IMG/VR virus record: IMGVR_UViG_3300046690_000166
Location: 1 to 46,877 of that record
Source: a virus
Reading direction: 5' to 3' (one strand)
DNA length: 46,877 bases
Each line of letters opens with the position of its first letter. Positions within the stretch are counted from its first letter, which is position 1. Positions 32,303 through 39,884 of the stretch are shown here, in pieces. The notes beneath the pieces are model-generated. The model did no database searches and was not told where the DNA came from. It saw nothing but the letters and a program-made list of their open reading frames with translations. The translations under genes and the position numbers were made by a program.

Positions 32303-33893
32303 CTTCGCCGCCGTTCGGTTGCTGCGGTGTACCCGTTTCCAAATCGCCATCTTCAAAGCCCGACGGTTCGCGCTCACCTTCGGCAATCGGGCGGATAGTG
32401 TTGTATCCGCTGTTTTTGTCGTTGCGCAAGCGCGTATTAACGTCGGCATCGCTGATTGCGCCAGTCTGCACGAGCGACACATCGGCACGAGCGTTTAGCT
32501 CGTTGATTTCTGCGTATTCCTTCGCGTCAGGCGAATCAAGCGGCATCCAACTAACGGTTGTGTTGGCGCGGCCCGCATCGCCAAACTTCGGAATGATGTA
32601 CGAGAGTTTGACCAACAGGTGATGTCGTTCAAGCAACGGCGTGCCGTCGTGCGTTTGCAACGATTCGAGCGTTTCGCGGTACGACTCTTGGTCATACCCA
32701 CCTTCGCCATTGCCAAGCGCGCCGCCCGCTGCAAGCCCCATGATTTTATTGACTGGCACATCACCGGCAGCGCACGCAAGCGCATATTGACCGTCAATGA
32801 CGTTTGCGAGGTCAGCAAGCGACGTGTCGAATTGTTCAAACTCGTCATCGCTGCCCATGATGCGAACGCCGTAGTTGTCGCGCGTGTCGGTCATGAATGC
32901 CATTGATTCGTCGAACTCGTTTTTGTTCAACATCAACGATTCAACGTCGGCCGATTTGAACGTTTGCAGGCGCTTAGTCATCGCCAGTAACGGCGCTTCG
33001 TTGGCCGTGCGTTCCGCAGCATACACACGTTCCATAACCGCCTGTGGAACCGGAATACCGCTGTACAGATACGACGGTCGCAACAGGTCAACCGGTTGTT
33101 CAGTGCGGAAAATGCACAGGTGCGAACGGTGATAACGCTTGCCGTTGATTTGCCACCACGTCGGCTCGTAAAAGTCGGGGCTATCCGGTTGGGCCGATGC
33201 TGCGGCGTCGAGTTGCGGCGCCATCCAATACGGGTCAACTTGAATCCAACCTTTGAATGAACCCGGCATGATGCCGTCAGGGTTAAACGGCTTTTCGTAA
33301 AAGTCGGGGTCGGGCGAACGCACAACCGGGATTGCAACCCGGATGCCGAACACGCGCCCTTTGAAAAAGTAGTTCAACAAGTGTTTGTTGATTTGAAACT
33401 TTTTGTCGTATTTCGCATACTCTGCGATTACTTCCGGTTTCAACGCCGCTTCGCCAACCTCGTTGACGATTTCATAGCCTTGCCGGATTGCGTCACGAGC
33501 GGGCGTGATGCAAATCTTTTTGACAAGCCATTGTTGCATCAGCACGGCGCAAGCCTGATGCCCTATGAAAGATTGCGTGCCGAACCATTGAAACAACGCG
33601 TCGGACATGTTCGGTTGGCCCATCGTGTACGCCGACTTAATAGCGTTCCAACCTTGCGAGTCGTCATCATCCATCGTGCCATCAGGCAGCACAGGGCGCG
33701 GCGCGTGCGAACGTAGGTAATTTTCCCAAACGTCGTGCAACGCCTGGGTGATTTGCGTGGCCCGCGCACGAGTCATCGTGTCGCCCCGGTGCGTACTCAA
33801 CAACGACCCTTTCGCCTGAATTTCTTTTACTTCTGTTTCCGGCAGCGCTTCACCGGATGCGCGTTCGATACGGCGACGAAACCAGCTAATCAT
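32283..33893 (-). CDS. Portal protein (DUF1073/Acb1-N-type family)
   Basis: 536 residues. Signature pieces are GTQSFIGHQACAVLMQQWLV, KKICITPARDAIRQGYEIVN, ADVESLMLNKNEFDESMAFM and GLAAGGALGNGEGGYDQESY, typical of this portal family. It is the first clear gene of the virion operon. The dodecamer forms the DNA gate and the packaging motor seat. Confidence 0.92.
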   Translation of the reverse strand: MISWFRRRIERASGEALPETEVKEIQAKGSLLSTHRGDTMTRARATQITQALHDVWENYLRSHAPRPVLPDGTMDDDDSQGWNAIKSAYTMGQPNMSDALFQWFGTQSFIGHQACAVLMQQWLVKKICITPARDAIRQGYEIVNEVGEAALKPEVIAEYAKYDKKFQINKHLLNYFFKGRVFGIRVAIPVVRSPDPDFYEKPFNPDGIMPGSFKGWIQVDPYWMAPQLDAAASAQPDSPDFYEPTWWQINGKRYHRSHLCIFRTEQPVDLLRPSYLYSGIPVPQAVMERVYAAERTANEAPLLAMTKRLQTFKSADVESLMLNKNEFDESMAFMTDTRDNYGVRIMGSDDEFEQFDTSLADLANVIDGQYALACAAGDVPVNKIMGLAAGGALGNGEGGYDQESYRETLESLQTHDGTPLLERHHLLVKLSYIIPKFGDAGRANTTVSWMPLDSPDAKEYAEINELNARADVSLVQTGAISDADVNTRLRNDKNSGYNTIRPIAEGEREPSGFEDGDLETGTPQQPNGGEDDTQAT

Positions 33894-33910
33894 GATGGGT
33901 GCCCCAAATG

Positions 33911-33939
33911 AAAATAGCCCCCATTATATCGGGGGCTAT
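33911..33939 (-). terminator. Terminator before the portal gene, TATAAT in its loop
   Basis: Minus strand ATAGCCCCC-[loop]-GGGGGCTAT followed by TTTTC, a 9-bp stem. It closes the 65-codon gene. The loop reads ATATAAT; the perfect TATAAT in it might serve the portal operon, but no good -35 precedes it. Confidence 0.85.
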
Positions 33940-33952
33940 CGGGGCGTTACTT

Positions 33953-34150
33953 TTATGGGGCGTTTGGTCGAGTCACGCGCCCATATTGTTGGGTGAAAAC
34001 TGGTATGGTCTTATCCATCTTTACGCGCCACATCAGCAGATTCAAATACAGAGTTAACGAGCGGGCTAACTGTTTTCCTTCTTTGTCTTTCGGTTCATAC
34101 GCAACGTTTTGTTCGTCGTCCACAAGTTTGTTCGGTTGCCACGTATCCAC
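33953..34150 (-). CDS. Hypothetical protein, 65 residues
   Basis: GTG start with GGGGGTGAT immediately upstream. The N-terminus is acidic (NKLVDDEQNVAYEPKDKEGK); the C-terminus is basic. Flanked by its own operator-bearing promoter and a terminator, so it is an independent early gene. Function unknown. Confidence 0.7.
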   Translation of the reverse strand: MDTWQPNKLVDDEQNVAYEPKDKEGKQLARSLTLYLNLLMWRVKMDKTIPVFTQQYGRVTRPNAP

Positions 34151-34175
34151 ATCACCCCCGTAAATAGGAAGTCAT

Positions 34176-34205
34176 ATCATACTACTAAACCGTTACTAAC
34201 GGTAA
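34176..34205 (-). promoter_or_regulatory. Weak promoter with extended operator palindrome
   Basis: Minus strand -35 TTACCG, 18-bp spacer, -10 TATGAT. The spacer region contains the exact 15-bp palindrome ACCGTTAGTAACGGT (core 34191-34201). The palindrome is clear; the promoter boxes are less so. Confidence 0.6.
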
Positions 34206-34222
34206 CACTTTCTAAACTGTTG

Positions 34223-34912
34223 TTATGCCGCAACAGTAACATTTACCGGGATTGCTACGCCGACGCACTTAATGGATTCGGCAACAGTGCCGACGAACTT
34301 ACGCGCCATGTCGGCGTCACCGTACAACGCCCCGGCGCGTGCACCGTGTTCGTCTTTGAACACATTGGCAAACATTTGCACAGTCTGCGTCGTCGGCTTC
34401 ATGCGTACGGAACCCAACGGCGCGTAGTCGGGTTTGTCGTCGTGTACATACACGACAAACTCTTGCACGCCATGCGGCGACTTGTACACGCCGATGTAGG
34501 GCTTTTCAATCCAACGGTCGGCAGACATCAACACTTGGATCGGTTCGCCAGCACGTGCCCGCGCAACGTCGAACGGTTCGACCGGCGCCGTCACCGTTGC
34601 CACTTTGAGCGGGTCAACTGGCGCGGCCGGTGCGAACACGTACGAATCAAGTTTGCGTTTCAACGCGTCGCGCTCACTGACGACGTGTGCCAGTTGCTTG
34701 CGCAACGAATCTTGAGTTCCGCGCACGCCGTCAATTTTGCGTTGCATCCACTCGAACAGAGTGAAAATGCGCTTTTCCGCGCGGTCGGCTTCGTCGAAGC
34801 ACTTTTTCACATACGCCGCATCTTCGCCGTGAATAGACAGCACACGTTGATGCTTGCGGGTTGCCAGTTCCAATGCCTGCAAACGGTTCGACAGTTCTAC
34901 ATGTTTCGTCAT
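34223..34912 (-). CDS. Coiled-coil hypothetical protein, 229 residues
   Basis: N-terminal ~110 residues are helical with heptad-like spacing (NRLQALELATRKHQRVLSIH, RKQLAHVVSERDALKRKL). A Pro/Val linker (FAPAAPVDPLKVATVTAPVE) joins a beta-rich C-terminal domain (KPYIGVYKSPHGVQEFVVYV). It follows the barrel protein by 27 bp in the same direction. The ATG is preferred over a TTG six codons earlier that lies at the TTGGAG ribosome-binding sequence. Function unknown. Confidence 0.72.
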   Translation of the reverse strand: MTKHVELSNRLQALELATRKHQRVLSIHGEDAAYVKKCFDEADRAEKRIFTLFEWMQRKIDGVRGTQDSLRKQLAHVVSERDALKRKLDSYVFAPAAPVDPLKVATVTAPVEPFDVARARAGEPIQVLMSADRWIEKPYIGVYKSPHGVQEFVVYVHDDKPDYAPLGSVRMKPTTQTVQMFANVFKDEHGARAGALYGDADMARKFVGTVAESIKCVGVAIPVNVTVAA

Positions 34913-34939
34913 GATTTGGGGATGCTCCAAAAGTTGGGG

Positions 34940-35620
34940 TTAAAAACGATACGTCGCCATCAACACATGTGAACCGGTTGCAAGCCCTGGCGTGCCCTTG
35001 CTCCAATCGGCTTTGATTTGATAGTACCGGTACGACAAGGCAAAGTTGCCGCGTTCGATGCGCGCACCGGCAACATACCCGAATTGAGTCTTGGGGTCAT
35101 GCTGAAAATGCACCCATTGATTCGACAGGTCATACAGCGACTCGTGCCACGTCTGACGGTATGCCCACATGCCACCTTCGACGGCGAACCGGAACCCATG
35201 CCACGTATAACCCAAGTCAAGCGTTACTGGTATGCCTTGCGTGTGGCCCATGCCGTTAAACGGCGAATAGCGCATGCCTTGCGGCATGTTATGCACCTGA
35301 TGGGTTTGGGGGTTGTAGTTCGCATCGGGCACACCGTCAACGCTCGCCGTGTACGTGCCCAAATAAACGTAATCGACATGCCAACGCAAATCAAACCTGC
35401 CGCGCGTGTACAACGGCCCGGTCAGACCGATAAGAAACGCCGGGGTCGTTTGCTTCTCTTTGTTGTTCGGTGCGCCCTGTTGAATCCATGTACCGTCGCC
35501 CATGTCGCTGATGTGCGACATGCCAACGCCCGCTTCGAATTGAATGTAATCGCTCACACTGTCGGCATGTGCGGCGACGGATGCGAGCGCGATAATTGCC
35601 GCGATTGCTGCCTTTTTCAT
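34940..35620 (-). CDS. Predicted outer-membrane beta-barrel protein
   Basis: 226 residues. A clear Sec signal peptide (MKKAAIAAIIALASVAAHA/D, cleavage near residue 19) is followed by alternating amphipathic strands (FDLRWHVDYVYLGTYTA, VTLDLGYTWHGFRFAVEGG, NFALSYRYYQIKADW) and a C-terminal strand ending in F (HVLMATYRF), the BAM recognition signal. Size suits an 8-stranded barrel of the OmpW/PagL/Lom type. Good GAGGG site and a strong early promoter. Likely changes the host surface, for example to exclude other phages; that role is inferred. Confidence 0.82.
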   Translation of the reverse strand: MKKAAIAAIIALASVAAHADSVSDYIQFEAGVGMSHISDMGDGTWIQQGAPNNKEKQTTPAFLIGLTGPLYTRGRFDLRWHVDYVYLGTYTASVDGVPDANYNPQTHQVHNMPQGMRYSPFNGMGHTQGIPVTLDLGYTWHGFRFAVEGGMWAYRQTWHESLYDLSNQWVHFQHDPKTQFGYVAGARIERGNFALSYRYYQIKADWSKGTPGLATGSHVLMATYRF

Positions 35621-35652
35621 TTCATACCCTCGTTGGTTGACTGATGATATGA

Positions 35653-35682
35653 AGTATAGGACCGTTACTAACGTTTTGACAA
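35653..35682 (-). promoter_or_regulatory. Early promoter of the barrel gene with exact operator
   Basis: Minus strand -35 TTGTCA, 18-bp spacer AAACGTTAGTAACGGTCC, -10 TATACT. One of the clearest examples of the palindrome sitting between the two boxes. The start would be about 25-30 bases before the ATG. Confidence 0.85.
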
Positions 35683-35695
35683 GCGGTGACACAAA

Positions 35696-35727
35696 AGAAA
35701 ACGCCCCATCGGTCAGAATGGGGCGTT
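35696..35727 (-). terminator. Terminator of the 36639-to-35836 operon
   Basis: Minus strand AACGCCCCAT-[8-base loop]-ATGGGGCGTT followed by TTCTTTT. The ~108 bases between it and the last gene hold no gene I can support. Confidence 0.9.
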
Positions 35728-35835
35728 AGTGGTTGCGTTGGATGCTCGACCGTCAGCGTTCACCGCCATTGTTGCAACCCGTCGTGTCGATAGTTCTGTT
35801 GAAGCACGAGCGGGCAAGCGGGTTCGGCGCAATCG

Positions 35836-36186
35836 TTACAGTGCAACCGCGAAACAGTCTATCACGACCGCATGATTGACCGACCGGCGCCGCTGCCAGT
35901 GAGATTGACGCGTTTCTGTTCGTACGTCGCGTTTGACCGCCCCTTGGTGCCCCGTCACTTTCACAAAGACATGTTCACCGGCCCGTACGTCGCGCGCATG
36001 TTCGAGCACTTGCACCTGTACGTTATCGGTGCGCAACTTCAACTGACCGACAACGTTTGCAATGATGAAATACGACGCGGCAGGCACGAGCACGACGAAT
36101 GACGGGTTGGGGTACGTGGTTTGAATGGTCTTGCTCTGCGGTACCTTCGCCAGTTTGAGCATGCGGCCGATGTCGTTTAGTGTCAC
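35836..36186 (-). CDS. Hypothetical protein, 116 residues
   Basis: A GTG start in a GTGA overlap with the preceding 30-codon gene is chosen; AAGGGGG lies close upstream. The body (NPSFVVLVPAASYFIIANVV and VQVQVLEHARDVRAGEHVFV) looks like a small beta domain. The last 30 residues are basic and less protein-like. No family recognised. An ATG 8 codons later is an alternative start. Confidence 0.55.
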   Translation of the reverse strand: MTLNDIGRMLKLAKVPQSKTIQTTYPNPSFVVLVPAASYFIIANVVGQLKLRTDNVQVQVLEHARDVRAGEHVFVKVTGHQGAVKRDVRTETRQSHWQRRRSVNHAVVIDCFAVAL

Positions 36187-36275
36187 AACACCCCCTTGTA
36201 AATGAGCGCGATAACGAGCGCGTCGAGCAACACGACGCACGCCGCCATGCATGCGATGAAACGGCCCGGTGTCAT
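36183..36275 (-). CDS. 30-residue single-pass membrane peptide
   Basis: The translation begins MTPGRFIACMAACVVLLDAL, continues VIALIYKGVL and then stops. A single hydrophobic segment follows a short basic start. GGGGGCGGG precedes the ATG. It has ATGA overlap upstream and GTGA overlap downstream, so it is embedded in the coupled operon. Small membrane peptides of early operons often target host envelope functions; nothing more specific can be said. Confidence 0.65.
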   Translation of the reverse strand: MTPGRFIACMAACVVLLDALVIALIYKGVL

Positions 36276-36436
36276 TTGCCCGCCCCCTTGTTGACGCAAA
36301 CGGCTTTGACTCCCGGCAGACTTTCGGCAGCGTCGCGCGCTTTTTCGCACGCTTGCTGACCGTAAATTTCCGTGGTCGTCACCCCCGCGCCGTGGCCCGC
36401 GATGATGGAAATAATCAGGCAGAAAATCAGACTCAT
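36272..36436 (-). CDS. 54-residue protein with N-terminal signal/anchor
   Basis: Starts MSLIFCLIISIIAGHGAG, a hydrophobic leader, followed by TTEIYGQQACEKARDAAESL and a VCVNKGAGK end; the two cysteines of the soluble part (ACEK and VCVN) could pair in the periplasm. The ATG overlaps the previous stop (ATGA) and the stop overlaps the next ATG. Real by coupling and composition; function unknown. Confidence 0.68.
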   Translation of the reverse strand: MSLIFCLIISIIAGHGAGVTTTEIYGQQACEKARDAAESLPGVKAVCVNKGAGK

Positions 36437-36639
36437 CTCTGTTCTCTCACCTGACCCACCATTTGATAGTTGCCCATCGCGAGCGGTTGAAGCGGTGCAA
36501 GTTCGACGGTGACGACATAACCGCAGTCATATGCCGCGTTTAGCAACATTTGCAACTGGTTAGCGATTTGGTTTTTGACCATACGTTGGTCGCGTGCGTC
36601 GGTGACAACAGGATGAATGCTAACGGTTGGGCGTGTCAT
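36433..36639 (-). CDS. Hypothetical protein, 68 residues
   Basis: First gene of the short operon. Starts MTRPTVSIHPVVTDARDQRM with GGGAG upstream. Mixed alpha/beta composition (MLLNAAYDCGYVVTVELAPL). A nine-codon upstream extension is rejected because it covers the ribosome binding site. No family recognised. Confidence 0.68.
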   Translation of the reverse strand: MTRPTVSIHPVVTDARDQRMVKNQIANQLQMLLNAAYDCGYVVTVELAPLQPLAMGNYQMVGQVREQR

Positions 36640-36672
36640 GATGGTAACTCCCGGTTGATTGAACACACCGGG

Positions 36673-36701
36673 AGTATAAACCGTTACTTACGGTTGAACA
36701 A
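36673..36701 (-). promoter_or_regulatory. Early promoter with near-palindromic operator, overlapping terL 3' end
   Basis: Minus strand -35 TTGTTC, 17-bp spacer AACCGTAAGTAACGGTT, -10 TATACT. The spacer carries a one-base variant of the palindrome. The -35 box and most of the spacer lie in the last codons of terL, so the small operon is controlled separately from terL. Confidence 0.8.
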
Positions 36702-38306
36702 GCTAGATTTCTTTTCTTCCGGCGCGAACAGGATCATTACCGCGTCAGCGTGGTTGGGCGAACGCGTGCCATCAGGCACCTTGTCGATAATCATCTTTCC
36801 TTCTGTGTTGATGTCGTACGTTGGTTGTGACAGTTCTGCAACCAGTTTGGTACGCAACGCAACTGGCAGGTTTTCGCTAATGCTAATCAGCGTATCCGGG
36901 TCGAACACGGCGCCATCAACAACGGCCCGGTGCGTGCGCTCGAACCGCTCGCGAATGCTCCACCATGATTGCGCTTTGTGATTTTTGAAGAAATCTTCAT
37001 TCTTGCGAGCCCCAACGCCCTTGTCGTCACCACGCACGACCAATTGCAGCGGGTTGACGACCGCGCCGGAACCCCGGAAAGGGGTGAATGTGCGTTGACT
37101 GCCTGCACGGTCAGGGCGGGCGTTAATTTGGGCCGCGTCACCACGTACGCCAACGCCCAAGCCGTCACTGTCGAACTTGCAGTTGTCGTAACCGTGCATA
37201 TCCATTCGTAAAAATGTTTGTTCGGTCGTCCAAAAGATTGTTTTACCTTGCCCACTCCAACTATCCAAATGTTGCAGTTCGATGCCATACGCACCGGCCC
37301 ATGCATTCAGGTCTAACCCTTCGTCGGCAACGTCGAGCGACGAACGGCGCCGACCCGTTACCGTGATGCCCAACTTACGGGCCGCGCCAATCGCTGAATT
37401 GATCCATGCCGACGGAATGACAACGCCCGATTTCGAAGCGCTGTAGTCAAGATCGATTTCTTGAGCAACGATAAGCGGGTTCAAGTTTTCTTTCTGTTTC
37501 TCGTACCAGGCGTTATCTTTGCGCGGGTCGTCACGCCAACCGAACGTAAAAACGCGATGCGCGGGCCAACTGTGGCGTTTCTCTGCAAACGGATTGTCGA
37601 GCCCGTTGACGGAACTAATATCGATACGACATTTCGTGTTCTGCGATAGTGCGGCGTCGATAAGATGCGCCCGTTCGAGAAACGCCGCTTCGTCAACGCC
37701 ATACAGTGACGCACGACCGCCCCGGCCGATGTTGTCGCCCGCTTCGCCCCGGATGATGCCGCCCGTTGCCGGAATGGTGATAAGCATCGACTTGTCGCAA
37801 TCCCGACCGCCCATGACCCAACCGCCCCGGAACTCAACCGGCAGCAACGACAGGAACATACGGATTTTGAAAAACAAACAGTCAGGGTCGCCCGACCGGT
37901 CAACTAGGATTTCTTTGCGCGAGCCGAACCCGGCCGTGAACCCGTCGTGAAAGAGTGCCAGTGCGGAAAACAACGATACGAGCATCCATGAAAGACCCAT
38001 ATCGCGCGACTTGTCCGATATGCCGAACTCTTGCGCTTTCCAACGATCAATCACCCATTGCAGGAATTCGCGTTGGCGCGGAAACAGCACGAGCGGCAAC
38101 AGGGCCGGGTATTGCGTGCCGACGTTGCGCGGATCGAACGTGCATCCCCAATCTTCGATGAAGTCGATTGGGTTGTGCTTGTAGTGCGTGCGAAACGTTG
38201 CTAACAGTTGCGGGTCTTGCCGCAGTTTCATTAGCTTGTCCGCGCGCCATTGAAAGATGCGCGGATAGTCAGGGGCGCGAAAGTCGTGTAGGTATGGGTA
38301 AGGCAT
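36684..38306 (-). CDS. terL: Terminase large subunit
   Basis: 540 residues. Characteristic N-terminus (HDFRAPDYPRIFQWRADKLM, FIEDWGCTFDPRN), ATPase Walker A-like KSRDMGLSWM (99-108), Walker B with YGVDEAAF, and a C-terminal nuclease region with DLNAWAG and a later acidic cluster. It packages DNA into proheads through the portal. The ATG lies 2 bases after a terminator hairpin and has no recognisable Shine-Dalgarno sequence outside that hairpin. It is separated from terS by about 4.5 kb. Confidence 0.93.
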   Translation of the reverse strand: MPYPYLHDFRAPDYPRIFQWRADKLMKLRQDPQLLATFRTHYKHNPIDFIEDWGCTFDPRNVGTQYPALLPLVLFPRQREFLQWVIDRWKAQEFGISDKSRDMGLSWMLVSLFSALALFHDGFTAGFGSRKEILVDRSGDPDCLFFKIRMFLSLLPVEFRGGWVMGGRDCDKSMLITIPATGGIIRGEAGDNIGRGGRASLYGVDEAAFLERAHLIDAALSQNTKCRIDISSVNGLDNPFAEKRHSWPAHRVFTFGWRDDPRKDNAWYEKQKENLNPLIVAQEIDLDYSASKSGVVIPSAWINSAIGAARKLGITVTGRRRSSLDVADEGLDLNAWAGAYGIELQHLDSWSGQGKTIFWTTEQTFLRMDMHGYDNCKFDSDGLGVGVRGDAAQINARPDRAGSQRTFTPFRGSGAVVNPLQLVVRGDDKGVGARKNEDFFKNHKAQSWWSIRERFERTHRAVVDGAVFDPDTLISISENLPVALRTKLVAELSQPTYDINTEGKMIIDKVPDGTRSPNHADAVMILFAPEEKKSSLFNRK

Positions 38307-38307
38307 G

Positions 38308-38334
38308 AAAAAGGCCCGATGGTTAGTCGGGCCT
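38308..38334 (-). terminator. Terminator hairpin abutting the terL start codon
   Basis: Minus strand AGGCCCGA-CTAACCA-TCGGGCCT followed by TTTTC and then the terL ATG. It can end the upstream transcript, and in readthrough mRNA it would fold over the terL translation start region. Confidence 0.85.
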
Positions 38335-38360
38335 ATTGTACCGGGCGGGGTTAGAGCGGC

Positions 38361-38582
38361 TTAGAGCAATGCCCCAACGTAGCGAAACGCGCCATCGAAA
38401 TACTTGTTGTAATCCGGCTTCGGGTCGCGGCGTTGCACCGTGGCCCCCGCGTACAGCGCCGTATCGTTCATTACCGCACAGTTGCGCGCTTTCTCAATCG
38501 CGATATCGGCATTATCGGCCGACACGTGCCAACCGATGTTTTCGCCCGCCTGTGTGGTTAGGCCCACATTCCAAATCTTCAT
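38361..38582 (-). CDS. Hypothetical protein, 73 residues
   Basis: KIWNVGLTTQAGENIGWHVS, then NADIAIEKARNCAVMN, the look of a small alpha/beta protein similar to phage DUF-type modification-of-host proteins. AAAGGTG site upstream of the ATG. It lies between two terminators and so would be transcribed by readthrough from the upstream gene. Confidence 0.68.
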   Translation of the reverse strand: MKIWNVGLTTQAGENIGWHVSADNADIAIEKARNCAVMNDTALYAGATVQRRDPKPDYNKYFDGAFRYVGALL

Positions 38583-38595
38583 TTCGTCACCTTTG

Positions 38596-38626
38596 AAAAA
38601 GAGCCCCGCCTGTGTGAGCGCGGGGC
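38596..38626 (-). terminator. Terminator after the 92-codon gene
   Basis: Minus strand GCCCCGC-[loop]-GCGGGGC, then TCTTTTT. Seven-bp GC-rich stem. Confidence 0.8.
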
Positions 38627-38635
38627 GAACGGGGG

Positions 38636-38914
38636 TTAAAAATCGGTGTCGAGCCTGTCACCACGAACGAATGCAACGAACGTTACTCGTTGCGGCTTGT
38701 CGTCGTCATCCATGCAAAGCCCGGTTACTTCCCACTCGACCATGTACAACTTGAAATCGTCGCCCTGTTCCGGGTTGTCGAACTGGTCGTTGTTCTGATG
38801 TTGAGCAACGATTTTTACTTTCTGGCGCGGGTACAGGTTCGTACGCAACACACCAAGCGTTACCGGAATTGCGCTACCCGGCGTGATTTCGGCCAACAGT
38901 CCAATTCGTTTCAT
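38636..38914 (-). CDS. Hypothetical protein, 92 residues
   Basis: Starts MKRIGLLAEITPGSAIPVTL with AAGGGTGACGAG upstream. The acidic middle (QFDNPEQGDDFKLYMVEWEV) and DDDDKPQRVTF suggest a soluble acidic beta protein, perhaps a DNA mimic or a binding factor, which is speculation. It has its own early promoter. Confidence 0.68.
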   Translation of the reverse strand: MKRIGLLAEITPGSAIPVTLGVLRTNLYPRQKVKIVAQHQNNDQFDNPEQGDDFKLYMVEWEVTGLCMDDDDKPQRVTFVAFVRGDRLDTDF

Positions 38915-38946
38915 CTCGTCACCCTTCGTTGTGTGAATGTGTGACA

Positions 38947-38975
38947 AGATTAAACCGTTACTTTCGCGCCGTCAA
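38947..38975 (-). promoter_or_regulatory. Early promoter with AGTAACGG half-operator
   Basis: Minus strand -35 TTGACG, 17-bp spacer ending AAAGTAACGGTT, -10 TAATCT. The same right half-site register as at 3349-3378. Confidence 0.78.
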
Positions 38976-39208
38976 CAAATATTTGGCAGCACGACCGGAC
39001 GGGGCTTGCGCACGATTAGCCGCAGACCATCATTCGGCAAACACTCGAACACGTCGGCCGGGCGTTCGCCTTGTGACAACCGCAGCGCGATTTCACATTC
39101 TTTGTAAATCCTGTCAGCGCGTGCGGTGTTGCCCGCTTCAAGCGCTTCGAACAGTTGCGAGCCCGGCGCGGCCCACGTGTCGCGGTATTTAATGGCTTTG
39201 CGGTTCAT
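38972..39208 (-). CDS. Hypothetical protein, 78 residues
   Basis: Helical start (YRDTWAAPGSQLFEALEAGN), then IALRLSQGERPADVFECL. It resembles small phage proteins of unknown role. ATGA overlap with the gene before it. Last gene of a six-gene coupled operon. Confidence 0.66.
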   Translation of the reverse strand: MNRKAIKYRDTWAAPGSQLFEALEAGNTARADRIYKECEIALRLSQGERPADVFECLPNDGLRLIVRKPRPVVLPNIC

Positions 39209-39462
39209 GTGCGGAACTCGTCGGGGTCAGCGTACCCAAGCGCTACAACTGCCGCGCGTTGCTGCGCTTCAAGCGCGTCGATACGTTCGTTGAGAATAGC
39301 GATATCGGCCGCGCGTTGCTTTTCCAGCTTGTGCAACGCGTCGCGCGCCTGGAACAAGTCGGCCGACATCGCAGCGCTTGCGCGGGTATGGTCAACGAAC
39401 GAAATAAATTCGCCGTCGTCGGCTACGTCGAGCGCACCGGGCTTTACGTTGTATCGAATCAT
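39205..39462 (-). CDS. Coiled-coil hypothetical protein, 85 residues
   Basis: Starts MIRYNVKPGALDVADDGEFI. The second half is a heptad helix (DALHKLEKQRAADIAILNER). The ATG overlaps the preceding stop (ATGA). A 26-codon upstream extension overlaps the neighbour and is rejected. Confidence 0.66.
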   Translation of the reverse strand: MIRYNVKPGALDVADDGEFISFVDHTRASAAMSADLFQARDALHKLEKQRAADIAILNERIDALEAQQRAAVVALGYADPDEFRT

Positions 39463-39884
39463 GCTGACACGACCGGCCGTAACTTGGCGTTGATCTTGAC
39501 CGACAAGCCCCGTATGCGGTGCCACTCTTCGACTATCCACAACCGCCCGTCGAACTCGAACATACGCTTATCATGCAACGCATCGGCACACTTGCGACAA
39601 TAGATTTCACCGTGAATAGTGTGCCATTCCGCTACACCCAAACGCATTTCGACCGGCCCCGGCGCCTGTGCCGCTACACCCTTCGCCAGTTGCTCAACGA
39701 GCGCTGTAAGTTGCGTCAAGTCACGTGCGCGCAATTCCTGCAACAACTTGACCTGTGCATTTAGGTCGCGCAATTGCGTTTCGAGCGCACCGACCGTTTC
39801 GAAATGGTCGGCCGTCTTGACCCATGAACCATGCGGGCCGCGATCCAACTCCATATCGTCAGGCGTCCAATAATACGTTTTCAT
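39459..39884 (-). CDS. Hypothetical protein with coiled coil and CxxC, 141 residues
   Basis: An N-terminal YYWTPDDMELDRGPHGSWVK segment, a coiled coil (ETQLRDLNAQVKLLQELRAR), and a C-terminal region with IYCRKCADALHDK that may bind zinc. Coupled to both neighbours by ATGA overlaps. Function unknown. Confidence 0.68.
   Translation of the reverse strand: MKTYYWTPDDMELDRGPHGSWVKTADHFETVGALETQLRDLNAQVKLLQELRARDLTQLTALVEQLAKGVAAQAPGPVEMRLGVAEWHTIHGEIYCRKCADALHDKRMFEFDGRLWIVEEWHRIRGLSVKINAKLRPVVSA

Noticed and set aside
35728-35835. Possible short frame with cysteines (ending DTTGCNNGGER) after the 116-codon gene
   Set aside because: No start codon in frame that is not inside the upstream gene and no ribosome binding site.
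35836-35960. Alternate frame of the 3' end of the 116-codon gene (ending SGAGRSIMRS) that looks fairly protein-like
   Set aside because: The main frame is open and convincing up to that point; a frameshift would be needed, with no slippery site seen.
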